A stretch of 64,000 bases of DNA, from assembly GCF_040730185.1 (NCBI RefSeq), contig NZ_CP160402.1, forward strand, positions 3,534,001 to 3,598,000, in the 5' to 3' direction. The DNA comes from Streptomyces sp. Je 1-332. GTDB lineage: Bacteria; Actinomycetota; Actinomycetes; Streptomycetales; Streptomycetaceae. A program made the position numbers and the translations under genes. The notes beneath the pieces are model-generated. The model had not been told where the DNA came from. It saw only the letters and a list, made by a program, of their open reading frames with translations, and did not search any database. Positions 27,274-35,515 of the stretch are shown one piece after another (the first letter of the stretch is position 1; each line of letters starts with the position of its first letter).

Positions 27274-27870
27274 TCAGTCGGCGGCGGTCGGGGCGGAATC
27301 GGCTTCCTCTTCGAGCCGTCGGGTGATGACGCGCAGGCCGGCGGCCACGTCGTGCGCGGACGGGGCGTGGTCCGGGTCGATGAGCCACTGCTGGGTCAGG
27401 CCCGCGACGAGGGCCATGTGCACCGAGCCGACCGCGCGGGCCGTGTCCGGGTCGTCGGCGGCGTCGATGCCGTGCAGATGGGCGGCCATCTCGGGGCGCG
27501 CGCGCTCGTACGCGGCTGCGATCTGCTCGCGGATCTCGGGGGCGCGCTCGGCCTGGGCGAAGGCTTCCGTGCTCGCGACCAGCATGGGCCGGTCCGTGGC
27601 CGCGGAGCCGATGATCCGGGCCCACATCCGCTCCAGGGGCTCGGGGGCCCGCGCGTCCGGTGGCACGGCAACGATCGCCGTGCCCCACTCCATGAGGGTC
27701 TCCAGGAGTGCGGCGTTGAGCAGGGCCTCCTTGGAGCCGTAGTGGTAGTTGATCGTCCCCACGGGGGCGTTGTTCGCGGCTGCGGCGATGTCCCGCGAGG
27801 TCGTCCGCGCGTACCCCCGCTCCTGAAGGCATCGCTTGGCGCCGACCATCAGCTGTTCCCGGTGTCCCAT
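27274..27870 (-). CDS. TetR-family regulator upstream of dnaE
   Basis: 198 residues. N-terminal HTH: REQLMVGAKRCLQERGYARTTSRDIAAAANNAPVGTINYHYGSKEALLNAAL (about residues 4-55), followed by a ligand-binding helical domain with LERMWARI. Its promoter carries three tandem 12-base palindromes of the form GAACGnnCGTTC, so it very likely represses itself, and the dnaE gene 14 bases downstream would be repressed with it. The divergent VOC gene is a second likely target. Its operator is different from the CTGACG motif, so it is not the regulator of that set. Confidence 0.88.
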   Translation of the reverse strand: MGHREQLMVGAKRCLQERGYARTTSRDIAAAANNAPVGTINYHYGSKEALLNAALLETLMEWGTAIVAVPPDARAPEPLERMWARIIGSAATDRPMLVASTEAFAQAERAPEIREQIAAAYERARPEMAAHLHGIDAADDPDTARAVGSVHMALVAGLTQQWLIDPDHAPSAHDVAAGLRVITRRLEEEADSAPTAAD

Positions 27871-27892
27871 GGGTCCACCGTACAGCAGAGTT

Positions 27893-27930
27893 GAACGTCC
27901 GTTCAGAACGCTCGTTCAGAACCGACGTTC
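27893..27930. promoter_or_regulatory. Triple TetR operator between tetR-dnaE and VOC genes
   Basis: Three palindromes: GAACG-TC-CGTTC (27893-27904), GAACG-CT-CGTTC (27906-27917) and GAACC-GA-CGTTC (27919-27930; one arm mismatch). Period exactly 13 bases, so successive dimers would sit on rotated faces. The block starts 23 bases upstream of the tetR start and ends 83 bases before the VOC gene. Confidence 0.8.
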
Positions 27931-28012
27931 AAGACCCACTACCAGCACCGCCCCCCAGTGGGCCCCGAAAATCGTTGGACAGCCGACGCGTACCTCGCCG
28001 ATAGTGCGGCGC

Positions 28013-28423
28013 ATGGCCTCTCTCGTGCGCCACCTCACCTTTGACTGTTCCGACGCCTACCGACAGGGCACCTTCTGGGCCGAAGTACTCGGCGGGAAGA
28101 TCGCCGACGACGACTTCCCGGGGGACCCCGAAGCCCTGGTCACCGCCGACGGCATCGCCGTGCTGTTCGTGACCGTGCCCGACACCAAGACCGTCAAGAA
28201 CCGCCTGCATGTGGACCTCCAGCCGCAGGACCGCACCCGCGACGAAGAGGTCGAGCGGCTCCTCGCGCTCGGCGCCAAGGTCGTGGGCGACCACCGGCGG
28301 CCCGACGGGCGCGGCTGGGTGACCCTCAGCGACCTGGAGGGCAACGAATTCTGCGTCGAGCGCAGCGCGGCCGAGCGCAGTGCGGCCGAGCGCAGCGCCG
28401 CCGGCCAGGAAGGGAGCAACTAG
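28013..28423 (+). CDS. VOC (glyoxalase/dioxygenase fold) protein
   Basis: 136 residues, single vicinal-oxygen-chelate domain: MASLVRHLTFDCSDAYRQGTFWAEVLGG and NRLHVDLQPQDRTRDEEVERLLALGAKVVGDHRRPDGRGWVTLSDLEGNEFCV are typical of the glyoxalase-like subgroup with His and Glu metal ligands. The C-terminus is a threefold ERSAA repeat coded by a tandem 15-base unit (28358-28402). The stop codon shares the four bases CTAG at 28420-28423 with the stop of the convergent ligase gene. Likely under the triple TetR operator. Confidence 0.8.
   Translation: MASLVRHLTFDCSDAYRQGTFWAEVLGGKIADDDFPGDPEALVTADGIAVLFVTVPDTKTVKNRLHVDLQPQDRTRDEEVERLLALGAKVVGDHRRPDGRGWVTLSDLEGNEFCVERSAAERSAAERSAAGQEGSN
28358..28402 (+). 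repeat. 15-base tandem repeat in the VOC gene
   Basis: Three units (28358-28372, 28373-28387, 28388-28402) of GAGCGCAGCGCGGCC with one change each in units 2 and 3. Length keeps the reading frame and adds ERSAA units to the end of the protein. Confidence 0.85.
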
Positions 28424-30024
28424 GGGCGTCGGCAGCGCAGTTCGTGCTTGACGACCTTGCCGCTCGCGTTCCTCGGCAGCTCCGTCACGAACTCGATCTC
28501 CCTGGGGACCTTGTAGTTCGCCATCTCGCGGCGTGACCAGGCGATCAGGTCGTCCGCCGTGAGGACCGCTCCCGCGCGCCGGACCACGTACGCCTTGCCG
28601 ACCTCGCCGAGGCGCGGGTCCGGTACGCCGATCACCGCCACGTCCGCCACCTGCGGGTGCACGCCGATGAGTTGCTCTATCTCCGCGGGGTAGGCGTTGA
28701 ACCCGCCGACGATGAACATGTCCTTGATGCGGTCCGTGATGCGGAGGTTTCCGTCCTCGTCGAGGACCCCGACATCGCCCGTCCGCAGCCAGCCGTCCGG
28801 CGTGAGGGTCTTCTTCGTCTCCGCCGGGTCCTCGAAGTAGCCCTGCATGACGTTGTGTCCGCGTACGAGGACCTCGCCGGGGTGGCCAGGGGCGAGCTCG
28901 TCGCCGCCGGGGCTCACCACCCGTACCTCCGTGTCCGGGATCGCCCGGCCCGAGGTGGAGGCGATGACCTGGGCCGCGTCTCCCTGGCGGCACATCGTGA
29001 CGATGCCGCTCGCCTCGGAGAGGCCGTACGCCGTCAGGACCGTGGCGATGTGCAGCTCGGCGCGCAGCCGCTCGACCAGTCGCAGCGGGACCACCGCCGC
29101 GCCCGTCACCACCAGGCGCAGGGCCGACAGGTCGTGCTGGTCGCGGGCGGGGTGGTCGAGGAGGGACTGGTGGAGGGTGGGCGGGCCGGGGAGCACCGAG
29201 ATCCGTTCCGCCGCCACGTTCGCGAGGACCGTGTCCACGTTGAAGACCGGCTGCGGGATCATCGTCGCGCCGCGCATCAGGCAGGCGATGATCCCCGCCT
29301 TGTAGCCGAAGGTGTGGAAGAAGGGATTGACGATGAGGTAGCGGTCGCCTTCCCGCAGGCCCGCGAGCTCGCTCCAGATGCCGTAGCAGCGCAGACTCTG
29401 GGCGTGGGTGATGACCGCGCCCTTGGGGCGGCCGGTCGTGCCCGAGGTGTAGACGATGTCCGAGGGGGACGAGCTGTCGATGCTCGCCGCCCTGGCCCGC
29501 ACCTCCGCACCGCTCACCCCGTCACCGCCGGCCAGGAACTCCTTCCAGGTGCGGAAGTCCTGCGGGGCGTCGTCGGCGAGGACGACCACCTGCTCCAGGC
29601 GCGGGAGTCCCGGCAGCGGCCCCTCCCCCGGCCCCTCCGCCGTGGCGCGCCGCAGCGAGGCGACGTACGACGTGCCGAGGAACGTGCCCGTCACGAAGAG
29701 CAGCTTCGCGCGGCTGCGTTGCAGTACGTAGGCCGCCTCGGCGCCCTTGAAGCGGGTGTTGAGGGGGACGAGGACCGCGCCCGCCGACACCGCGCCGAGC
29801 GCGGAGACGATCCAGTCCAGGGTGTTCGGCGCCCAGACGGCCACGCGGTCACCGGAGTTGACCCCGCTCGCCATGCACGCGGCGGCGGCTCGCTCCACGC
29901 GCCGGCCGAGCTCCGCGTACGAGACGCGGGTGCGGCCCTCGACGACCGCTTCCCGGTCCCCGTACCGCTCGGCTGCCGCCCGGACCAGTCCCGGGATGCT
30001 GCCCCACTCCAGGTCGCCGCGCAT
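28420..30024 (-). CDS. FadD3-like acyl-CoA ligase
   Basis: 534 residues, ANL superfamily; activates a carboxylic acid to its CoA thioester through an acyl-AMP. P-loop TSGTTGRPKG near residue 190, YGLSEASG, TGDVGVLDEDGNLRITDRIKDMFIVGGFNAYPAEIEQ, and catalytic Lys in NASGKVVKHEL near the end. The core INPFFHTFGYKAGII, LPGPPTLHQSLLDHPARDQ and VLTAYGLSEA reads very like mycobacterial FadD3, the ligase that activates the steroid C/D-ring product HIP. Divergent from the thiolase operon across two regulon operators. Confidence 0.9.
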   Translation of the reverse strand: MRGDLEWGSIPGLVRAAAERYGDREAVVEGRTRVSYAELGRRVERAAAACMASGVNSGDRVAVWAPNTLDWIVSALGAVSAGAVLVPLNTRFKGAEAAYVLQRSRAKLLFVTGTFLGTSYVASLRRATAEGPGEGPLPGLPRLEQVVVLADDAPQDFRTWKEFLAGGDGVSGAEVRARAASIDSSSPSDIVYTSGTTGRPKGAVITHAQSLRCYGIWSELAGLREGDRYLIVNPFFHTFGYKAGIIACLMRGATMIPQPVFNVDTVLANVAAERISVLPGPPTLHQSLLDHPARDQHDLSALRLVVTGAAVVPLRLVERLRAELHIATVLTAYGLSEASGIVTMCRQGDAAQVIASTSGRAIPDTEVRVVSPGGDELAPGHPGEVLVRGHNVMQGYFEDPAETKKTLTPDGWLRTGDVGVLDEDGNLRITDRIKDMFIVGGFNAYPAEIEQLIGVHPQVADVAVIGVPDPRLGEVGKAYVVRRAGAVLTADDLIAWSRREMANYKVPREIEFVTELPRNASGKVVKHELRCRRP

Positions 30025-30047
30025 CGCAAGCCCCTCCGCCGCAGTAG

Positions 30048-30089
30048 CTGACTATCCGTCAGATTAGCTGTAACCTGACGCGCTGTCAG
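30048..30089. promoter_or_regulatory. Operator pair between fadD3-like and thiolase genes
   Basis: CTGACT-ATC-CGTCAG (30048-30062) and CTGACG-CGC-TGTCAG (30075-30089), one arm mismatch each, centres 27 bases apart. Located 24 bases upstream of the ligase start and 61 bases upstream of the preferred thiolase start, so both divergent transcripts could be controlled. Confidence 0.7.
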
Positions 30090-30149
30090 CAGTCGGGACG
30101 ACGTATGGCGAAGCCCTGGGCCTCGCCACTCGCGGAGGTGTCGTTGCCC

Positions 30150-31301
30150 ATGGCTTCACTCAAAGACGCTACAGCGATAGTCGGGATCGGGCAGACCGCG
30201 TTCGCGAAACAACTGCCCGAGGACGAGAAGACGTTGGCCTGCCGGGCGATCGTCGCAGCGCTCGACGACGCGGGCATCGCCCCCTCCGAGGTCGACGCCT
30301 TCGCCTCGTACACGATGGAGGAGACGGACGAGGTCGAGGTCGCCAAGGCCATCGGCGCGGGCGACGTGACCTTCTTCAGCAAGGTCGGCTACGGGGGCGG
30401 CGGTTCCTGCGCGACCATCGCCCACCTCGCGGCCGCCGTCGCCACCGGCCAGGCGAGCGTCGGCATCGCCTGGCGCTCGCGCAAGCGCGGCAGCGGGCCG
30501 CGCCCCTGGAAGAACACGGCGGTCCAACTCCCCACCCCCGGCCAGTGGACACGCCCCTTCGGCCTGCTCCGCCCGGCGGACGAGATCGGGATGCTGGCGC
30601 GCCGCTACATGCACGAGTACGGGGCGACCCGCGACCACCTCTTCAACGTCGCCCTCGCGTGCAGGAACCGGGCGAACCAGAACCCGGCGGCGATGATGTA
30701 CGAACGTCCGCTCACCCGCGAGATGTACATGTCGTCCCGCTGGATCAGCGAGCCACTGTGCCTCTTCGACAACTGCCTGGAGACGGACGGCGCGTTGGCG
30801 TGCGTGATCGTGTCGGCCGAACGGGCGCGGGACTGCCGCCAGAAGCCCGTGTACGTCCACTCCGTCGCCCAGGGGCTGCCGGCCCAGCACCACGGGATGG
30901 TCAACTACTGGAACGACGACCCGCTGACGGGCCCCGCGTGGACGGCGGCCCGCCACCTCTGGAAGCAGGCGGACTTCGCTCCGCAGGACGTGGACGTGGC
31001 CCAGATCTACGACGCGTTCACCCCCCTGATCCCGCTGTCCCTGGAGGGCTACGGCTTCTGCGGACGCGGCGAGGGCGGCGCGTTCACGGAGGGCGGCGCG
31101 CTGGAGAGCGGGGGCCGGCTGCCGATCAACACCGGGGGCGGCGGCCTGAGCGAGGCCTACGTCCACGGCTTCAACCTCATCAACGAGGGCGTGAAGCAGC
31201 TACGGGGCACGAGCACGGCGCAGGTGCCGAACGCGGCCACGTGCTTGGTGACGGCGGGCGAGGGCGTACCGACATCGGCGGTACTTCTGCGGGCCCCGTA
31301 G
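30150..31301 (+). CDS. Thiolase-fold lipid-transfer protein (Ltp/SCP-x-like)
   Basis: 383 residues of the thiolase superfamily, non-condensing Ltp group: ATAIVGIGQTAF, CATIAHLAAAVATGQASVGIAWRSRKRG, LGLLRPADEIGMLARRYMHEYG-like segment, VDVAQIYDAFTPLIPLSLEGYGFCGRGEGGAF and the terminal NTGGGGLSEAYVHGFN. In actinobacterial steroid breakdown such proteins pair with DUF35 proteins as aldolases (Ltp2/ChsH2 type). ATG 30150 with GAGGTG upstream is preferred over ATG 30105. First gene of an operon with DUF35 and crotonase genes. Confidence 0.85.
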   Translation: MASLKDATAIVGIGQTAFAKQLPEDEKTLACRAIVAALDDAGIAPSEVDAFASYTMEETDEVEVAKAIGAGDVTFFSKVGYGGGGSCATIAHLAAAVATGQASVGIAWRSRKRGSGPRPWKNTAVQLPTPGQWTRPFGLLRPADEIGMLARRYMHEYGATRDHLFNVALACRNRANQNPAAMMYERPLTREMYMSSRWISEPLCLFDNCLETDGALACVIVSAERARDCRQKPVYVHSVAQGLPAQHHGMVNYWNDDPLTGPAWTAARHLWKQADFAPQDVDVAQIYDAFTPLIPLSLEGYGFCGRGEGGAFTEGGALESGGRLPINTGGGGLSEAYVHGFNLINEGVKQLRGTSTAQVPNAATCLVTAGEGVPTSAVLLRAP

Positions 31302-31344
31302 GGGCGCGGGGAACTGCGCGAGCAACCAAGACGAACCCGCAGCC
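31301..31344 (+). repeat. Dispersed repeat, GGGGCGCGGGGAACTGCGCG family
   Basis: Matches the copies at 43107-43164 and 43177-43232 over the core GGGGCGCGGGGAACTGCGCG and the following (A/C)CCAAGAC segment. This is a very common Streptomyces intergenic sequence. Here it starts at the last base of the thiolase stop, inside an operon. Confidence 0.7.
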
Positions 31345-31360
31345 GGACAAGGACGACGAC

Positions 31361-31825
31361 ATGGCAGACGCGATCACCGAGACCACCGAGCCCCTCCTGT
31401 CCCCCACGATCGACAAAGACGGCGCCCCCTTCTGGCAGTACGCCGCCCAGGGCGAACTGCGGATCCAGGCCTGCGCCAACCCCAGCTGCGGGGAGCTCCG
31501 GTGGCCGCCAAGGCCCTGCTGCCCCCACTGCCAGTCCTTCGAGAGCGAGTGGCGCCGCATGAGCGGACGCGGCCGCATCTGGTCCTACGTCCGCCCGCAC
31601 CCGCCCCTGCTCCCCGCGTACGCGGAACACGCCCCGTACAACGCGATCATCGTCGAGCTGGCCGACGACCCCCGCATCCGCCTGGTCGGCAATCTCGTCA
31701 CCGCCCCGGACGCACCGCTGAACTCCGTGGACCCCGAGCGAATCCGTATCGGAGCGAAGGTGCAGGTCGCGTTCACCGACGTGAACGGGATCGCGATGCC
31801 CCGCTGGCTCCTGGAGCGGCCATGA
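31361..31825 (+). CDS. Zn-ribbon/OB-fold DUF35 protein
   Basis: 154 residues. N-terminal helix, then a zinc ribbon C38-x4-C43...C54-x2-C57 (CANPSC, CCPHC), then an OB-fold with GRGRIWSYVRPHPPLLPAYAEHAPYNAIIVEL and FTDVNGIAMPRWLL. DUF35 proteins partner thiolase-fold proteins; in ChsH2-Ltp2 type complexes they are required for retro-aldol activity. Directly downstream of such a thiolase, and its stop overlaps the crotonase start as ATGA. Confidence 0.88.
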   Translation: MADAITETTEPLLSPTIDKDGAPFWQYAAQGELRIQACANPSCGELRWPPRPCCPHCQSFESEWRRMSGRGRIWSYVRPHPPLLPAYAEHAPYNAIIVELADDPRIRLVGNLVTAPDAPLNSVDPERIRIGAKVQVAFTDVNGIAMPRWLLERP

Positions 31826-32592
31826 GCCTGCGTACGGCGATCGACAAGGACACGGGCGTAGCGGTCGTCACCCTCGACCGCCCGGCCCGGCACAACGCCA
31901 TCGACACGGAGACGGCGGAGCAACTGGCCACCGCCTGGCGCGAGTTCCGCTTCGACGACACCGTGCGGGCGCTCGTGCTCACCGGGGCCGGGGAGAAGGC
32001 GTTCTGCACGGGCATCGACCGCGACACGGATGTCCCGCAGCCCGGCTCCCCCTACTCGATGGACGATCCGCTGCTCTCCGTCGGCCCCAAGGCGAACGAC
32101 CTGTGGAAGCCGGTCATCGCCGCCGTCAACGGCATGGCGTGCGGCGGGGCCTTCTACCTTCTGGGCGAGGCGGAGTTCGTCATCGCCGCCGAGCACGCCA
32201 CGTTCTTCGACCCGCACACCACGTACGGCATGGTCAGCGCGTACGAGGCGATCCTCATGGCGCAGCGCATGCCGCTCGGCGAGGTGGCCAGGATGTCGCT
32301 GATGGGTACGGCCGAGCGGGTCTCCGCGCGGAGGGCGTACGAGATCGGCCTGGTCTCCGAACTAACCCCGGCCGCCGACCTGTTGGCGGCGGCCGCCCGC
32401 GCCGCGGAGGTCATCGCCACGTACCCGACCGAGCCGGTCCAGGGCACGGTACGAGCCCTCTGGGCAGCGAAGGAGGCCGCCCGCACCCAGGCCCTGTCCC
32501 AGGCCCCGCACCTCATCGCGCTCGGCAATCTGCCCCCGGAGCGACAGGCGGGTCTCTTCACGGGGCGCGGCAGCGGCTTCCGTATCAGGTGA
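31822..32592 (+). CDS. Crotonase-fold enoyl-CoA hydratase/isomerase
   Basis: 256 residues. VAVVTLDRPARHNAID (substrate strand), GAGEKAFCTGIDRDTD (oxyanion loop), and PVIAAVNGMACGGAFYLLGEAEFVIA are the crotonase signatures. The second position expected for the hydratase Glu pair is not obvious, so hydratase versus isomerase or hydrolase is left open. Translationally coupled (ATGA) to DUF35; the three-gene thiolase-DUF35-crotonase operon fits beta-oxidation or side-chain shortening of a CoA thioester. Confidence 0.88.
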   Translation: MSLRTAIDKDTGVAVVTLDRPARHNAIDTETAEQLATAWREFRFDDTVRALVLTGAGEKAFCTGIDRDTDVPQPGSPYSMDDPLLSVGPKANDLWKPVIAAVNGMACGGAFYLLGEAEFVIAAEHATFFDPHTTYGMVSAYEAILMAQRMPLGEVARMSLMGTAERVSARRAYEIGLVSELTPAADLLAAAARAAEVIATYPTEPVQGTVRALWAAKEAARTQALSQAPHLIALGNLPPERQAGLFTGRGSGFRIR

Positions 32593-32726
32593 GCGCAGCA
32601 ACCAACCGCCTCGCGCGGTTCACGCACTCGGCGTAACGTCACGAGTGGACGGCCGCCGTCCGGAGCCCCTTCCGAAGCTGGTACGACGGCCGTCACGAGG
32701 CGTGTTCTGCGCCCGGTGGCTCGACG

Positions 32727-32753
32727 CGGGGTAATCGGGTGGGTGGGCGGGAA
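32727..32753. repeat. 27-base dispersed repeat, copy 1
   Basis: The complement of this stretch matches 45726-45752 with one mismatch and 49697-49723 with three. Core ACCCGATTACCCCG. Lies between the convergent crotonase and afsK genes. Confidence 0.65.
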
Positions 32754-32830
32754 AGATCCGTCGCGCAGCGGCGGCGCAGGCCGGACACGGCCCGGACACG
32801 GCCCGCACCAAGAGACAGGCACCCGGGCCG

Positions 32831-35188
32831 CTAGGACCGAGCCGTGCCCGTCCCCCGCTCCGCGTCCAACGCGTACACGCACCGATCCTTGCTGCACGCG
32901 TACACGACGCCATCCCGCACCACCGGCGCCCCGGTGATCTCGCCGCCCGTGGCCAGCTTCCAGCGCAGGCGGCCGTCGTCCGCCTTCAGCGTGTAGAGGA
33001 GGTGGTCCGTCGAGCCGAAGTGGATGCGCCGGTCGGCCACGACGGGCGTGCCGACGACCTCGCCGCCGGCCTGGAACCGCCACTTCGGCGTGCCCGTGAC
33101 CGCGTCAAGCGTGTAGAGCCCCTTGCCGCTGCCCACGTGGACATGGCCGTCGGCGACCAGGACGGGCTCGATCGACGCCCGGGACTCCGTGGCGATGCGC
33201 CACCGGTCACGGCCGTCCGTGGCGTCGAGGGCGTACACCGTGCCGAGGTAGTCCGCGAGGTACACGCCGCCGCCGGTGACCGCGGGCCCCGGCGCGAACG
33301 TGGGCGGACACAGGAACGCGGCGGGCGCCTCGAAGTGCCAGCGGACATGCCCCCCTGCCACGTCGATCGCGAGGACCCGCGAGCCCGCGGAGACGTACAC
33401 GTACCCGTCCTGGGCGGGCGCGAGCCGCACCGGGACGCCGCCGCAGGAGGCCGCGTCGCCGATGGGGTACGACCAGCGCTCGTCGCCGGTGCGGGCCTCC
33501 AGGGCGCGCAGGCGCGCGTCCTTCCAGACGTAGACCGTGCCGTCGTGGACGACGGGTCCCGCCTCGGGGGTCTCGAAGTCGGTCTGCGCCCCGGTGATCT
33601 CCCAGAGCTTCTGGCCGCTCGCGGCCTCCCAGGCCTGTACGCCGCCGCCGCGCGTCCCGGTGACGACGGTGCCCCGGTCGGCCTGGAGGGAGTACACCCA
33701 GGCGTCGGTGTTCAGGCGCCACAGGTCGGTGCCGTCGGAGCCGTCGAGGGCGTAGAGCGTGGGGCCGTCGGAGGCGTGGATACGGCCGTCGGCGACGCCC
33801 ATGGACCAGGCGACGTCCCGCGTCTTGAAGCTGCGCCGGCCCGTGCCGACGTCCAGGGCGTGCACCTCGAAGGACGTGACGTACACGAGGTTCCCCGCGA
33901 CGGCGGGCGTACCCCACACGTCGTTGGACATCCGGAAGCGCCACGGCCGCCACGCGGCCCCCGCGTCCGGCGCGGCGGTGGGGGCGGGCACCACGGGGTC
34001 GGTGCCGTTCGCCGCGGCCTTGGACCGCGACCACGAGGCGGCGAGGCCGTTGTCGGCGGGCATCGAGCCGACGGCGGCCCGTGCGTCGGCCACCCGCGGG
34101 CCGGGACCGATCGGCACCTTCGCCCCGGCCAGGTGGACGGGACCGGCGTCCGGCACACCCCCGAAGGGTGGCGGCTGCGTCGGCGGTACCGGCGGCGCGT
34201 GCTGCGGAGGGGGCGGCGCGACGGCGGGTGCGCCACCGCGGCCACCGCTCCTGCCGGAGGAGGCGAGCGCGGCCCGCGCGGGCGGACGGCCTCCCCTGCG
34301 GGCCTCGATCAGGGCGACGGCCCGCTCCGGCAGCCACGCGGACGCGGTGCCGCTGTCGCCGTCCTCGCTCTCCGAGGCGAAGAGGTGCGGCGCGAGCTGG
34401 GCCTGGAGGTCGGCGGGGCTGGGCCGCAGCGCCGCCTCCATCTGCATGCACGTCTCGATGAGCGGACGCAGCTCGTCCGGGAGTCCCTCCAGGTCGGGGC
34501 CTTCGCGGAGCAGCATGAAGACGGTCTCCACGGGGTTCGCCCCGTGGAAGGGCGCGTGGCCGGTGGCGGCGAAGACGAGCATCGAGCCGAGCGAGAAGAC
34601 GTCGCTGGCGCCGGTGACGCTGCGGGAGTCCTTGGCCTGCTCGGGCGACATGTACGCGGGTGTGCCCACGGCGACGTTCGTCATGGTCAGGCGGGTGTTG
34701 GAGACGCCGGACGCGATACCGAAGTCGATCACGCGCGGGCCGTCCTCCACCACGAGGACGTTCGACGGCTTGAGGTCGCGGTGGACGAGTCCCGCGCCGT
34801 GGATGGACTCCAGGGCCTCGGCGACGCCGGCCGCGAGCCAGCGCACGGCCTGGGTGGGCAGCGGACCGTGCTCATTCACTATTTCCTCGAGCGAGGGAGC
34901 GGGCACGTAGGCGGTGGCCAGCCACGGCACGGCCGCGCGCGGGTCGGCGTCCACGACGGCGGCCGTGTAGAAACCGGAAACGGCCCGTGCCGCCTCGACC
35001 TCGCGCGTGAAGCGGACGCGGAACAGCTGGTCCTCGGCGAGCTCGGTCCTGACCGTCTTGATCGCCACGCGCCGCCCTGACGCGGAGCGCGCGAGGTAGA
35101 CAAGGCCCATGCCACCGGCTCCGAGCCTGCCGAGCACCTCGAACGGGCCGATCCGCCTCGGATCGTGCTGCGTCAGCTGATCCACCAC
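32831..35188 (-). CDS. afsK: AfsK: Ser/Thr protein kinase with C-terminal PQQ-type beta-propeller
   Basis: 785 residues. Kinase domain about 1-270: glycine loop GRLGAGGMGLVY, catalytic VHRDLKPSNVL near 132-142, DFGIASG, and VAVGTPAYMSPEQA. A Pro/Ala/Gly-rich linker about 275-395 follows, then a propeller of about seven PQQ-like blades, each with VYVTS..VHALDVGTGRR-style or KDRCVYALDAERG-style ends, to the C-terminus. S. coelicolor AfsK has the same plan and length, autophosphorylates and phosphorylates AfsR. No transmembrane helix. GTG 35188 matches the known VDQLTQ start. Here it is 11.6 kb from afsR. Confidence 0.92.
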   Translation of the reverse strand: MVDQLTQHDPRRIGPFEVLGRLGAGGMGLVYLARSASGRRVAIKTVRTELAEDQLFRVRFTREVEAARAVSGFYTAAVVDADPRAAVPWLATAYVPAPSLEEIVNEHGPLPTQAVRWLAAGVAEALESIHGAGLVHRDLKPSNVLVVEDGPRVIDFGIASGVSNTRLTMTNVAVGTPAYMSPEQAKDSRSVTGASDVFSLGSMLVFAATGHAPFHGANPVETVFMLLREGPDLEGLPDELRPLIETCMQMEAALRPSPADLQAQLAPHLFASESEDGDSGTASAWLPERAVALIEARRGGRPPARAALASSGRSGGRGGAPAVAPPPPQHAPPVPPTQPPPFGGVPDAGPVHLAGAKVPIGPGPRVADARAAVGSMPADNGLAASWSRSKAAANGTDPVVPAPTAAPDAGAAWRPWRFRMSNDVWGTPAVAGNLVYVTSFEVHALDVGTGRRSFKTRDVAWSMGVADGRIHASDGPTLYALDGSDGTDLWRLNTDAWVYSLQADRGTVVTGTRGGGVQAWEAASGQKLWEITGAQTDFETPEAGPVVHDGTVYVWKDARLRALEARTGDERWSYPIGDAASCGGVPVRLAPAQDGYVYVSAGSRVLAIDVAGGHVRWHFEAPAAFLCPPTFAPGPAVTGGGVYLADYLGTVYALDATDGRDRWRIATESRASIEPVLVADGHVHVGSGKGLYTLDAVTGTPKWRFQAGGEVVGTPVVADRRIHFGSTDHLLYTLKADDGRLRWKLATGGEITGAPVVRDGVVYACSKDRCVYALDAERGTGTARS

Positions 35189-35515
35189 TTGCCCTGCCAC
35201 CTCCCCGTACGCGGGCGCCGTATGGGCGGCCCCGTGCAGCGTCTCACCACCGAGCCGCTACGGCGGCACGCACCCTGATTCTTCCTGTCCGGGGCGGTGG
35301 TTGCGAACCCGGGGCGGGATCGGGGTGTTGTGGGACAAAGAAGACGCAAGAAGAAGGAGATATGTGAGCGAAACTTGATTCGAACACACGAACTATTCAC
35401 GTACGGCTCACCACCGGCGCGTGAAATCGAGCGAAATACGCCCCTCGATACGGCCCCCAACCCCATTTGCACTCGGCCGAATCGCGCTCCGATCACCCCT
35501 CGGTAAGCTGACGGC
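35189..35515. other. Divergent promoter region of afsK and tetR
   Basis: 327 bases, clearly less GC-rich than its surroundings in the middle (about 35330-35440). Contains a strong Shine-Dalgarno-like AAGGAG followed at 35362 by ATG-TGA, a start-stop pair, and CTGACG-GCA-TGACAG at 35508-35522 overlapping the tetR start, a degenerate regulon-like site with its left arm perfect. No gene I can support. Confidence 0.5.

Noticed and set aside
27274..27870. This TetR as regulator of the CTGACG-N3-CGTCAG sites
   Set aside because: Its own promoter has a different palindrome, GAACGnnCGTTC, three times, and no CTGACG site.
35362..35367. Strong ribosome site followed by ATG-TGA as a regulatory start-stop element
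   Set aside because: It is over 140 bases before the tetR start and there is no evidence that it is transcribed; kept only as a remark.
35374..35400. A GATTCGAAC string that looks like a tRNA T-arm
   Set aside because: No acceptor, D or anticodon stems can be drawn around it on either strand.
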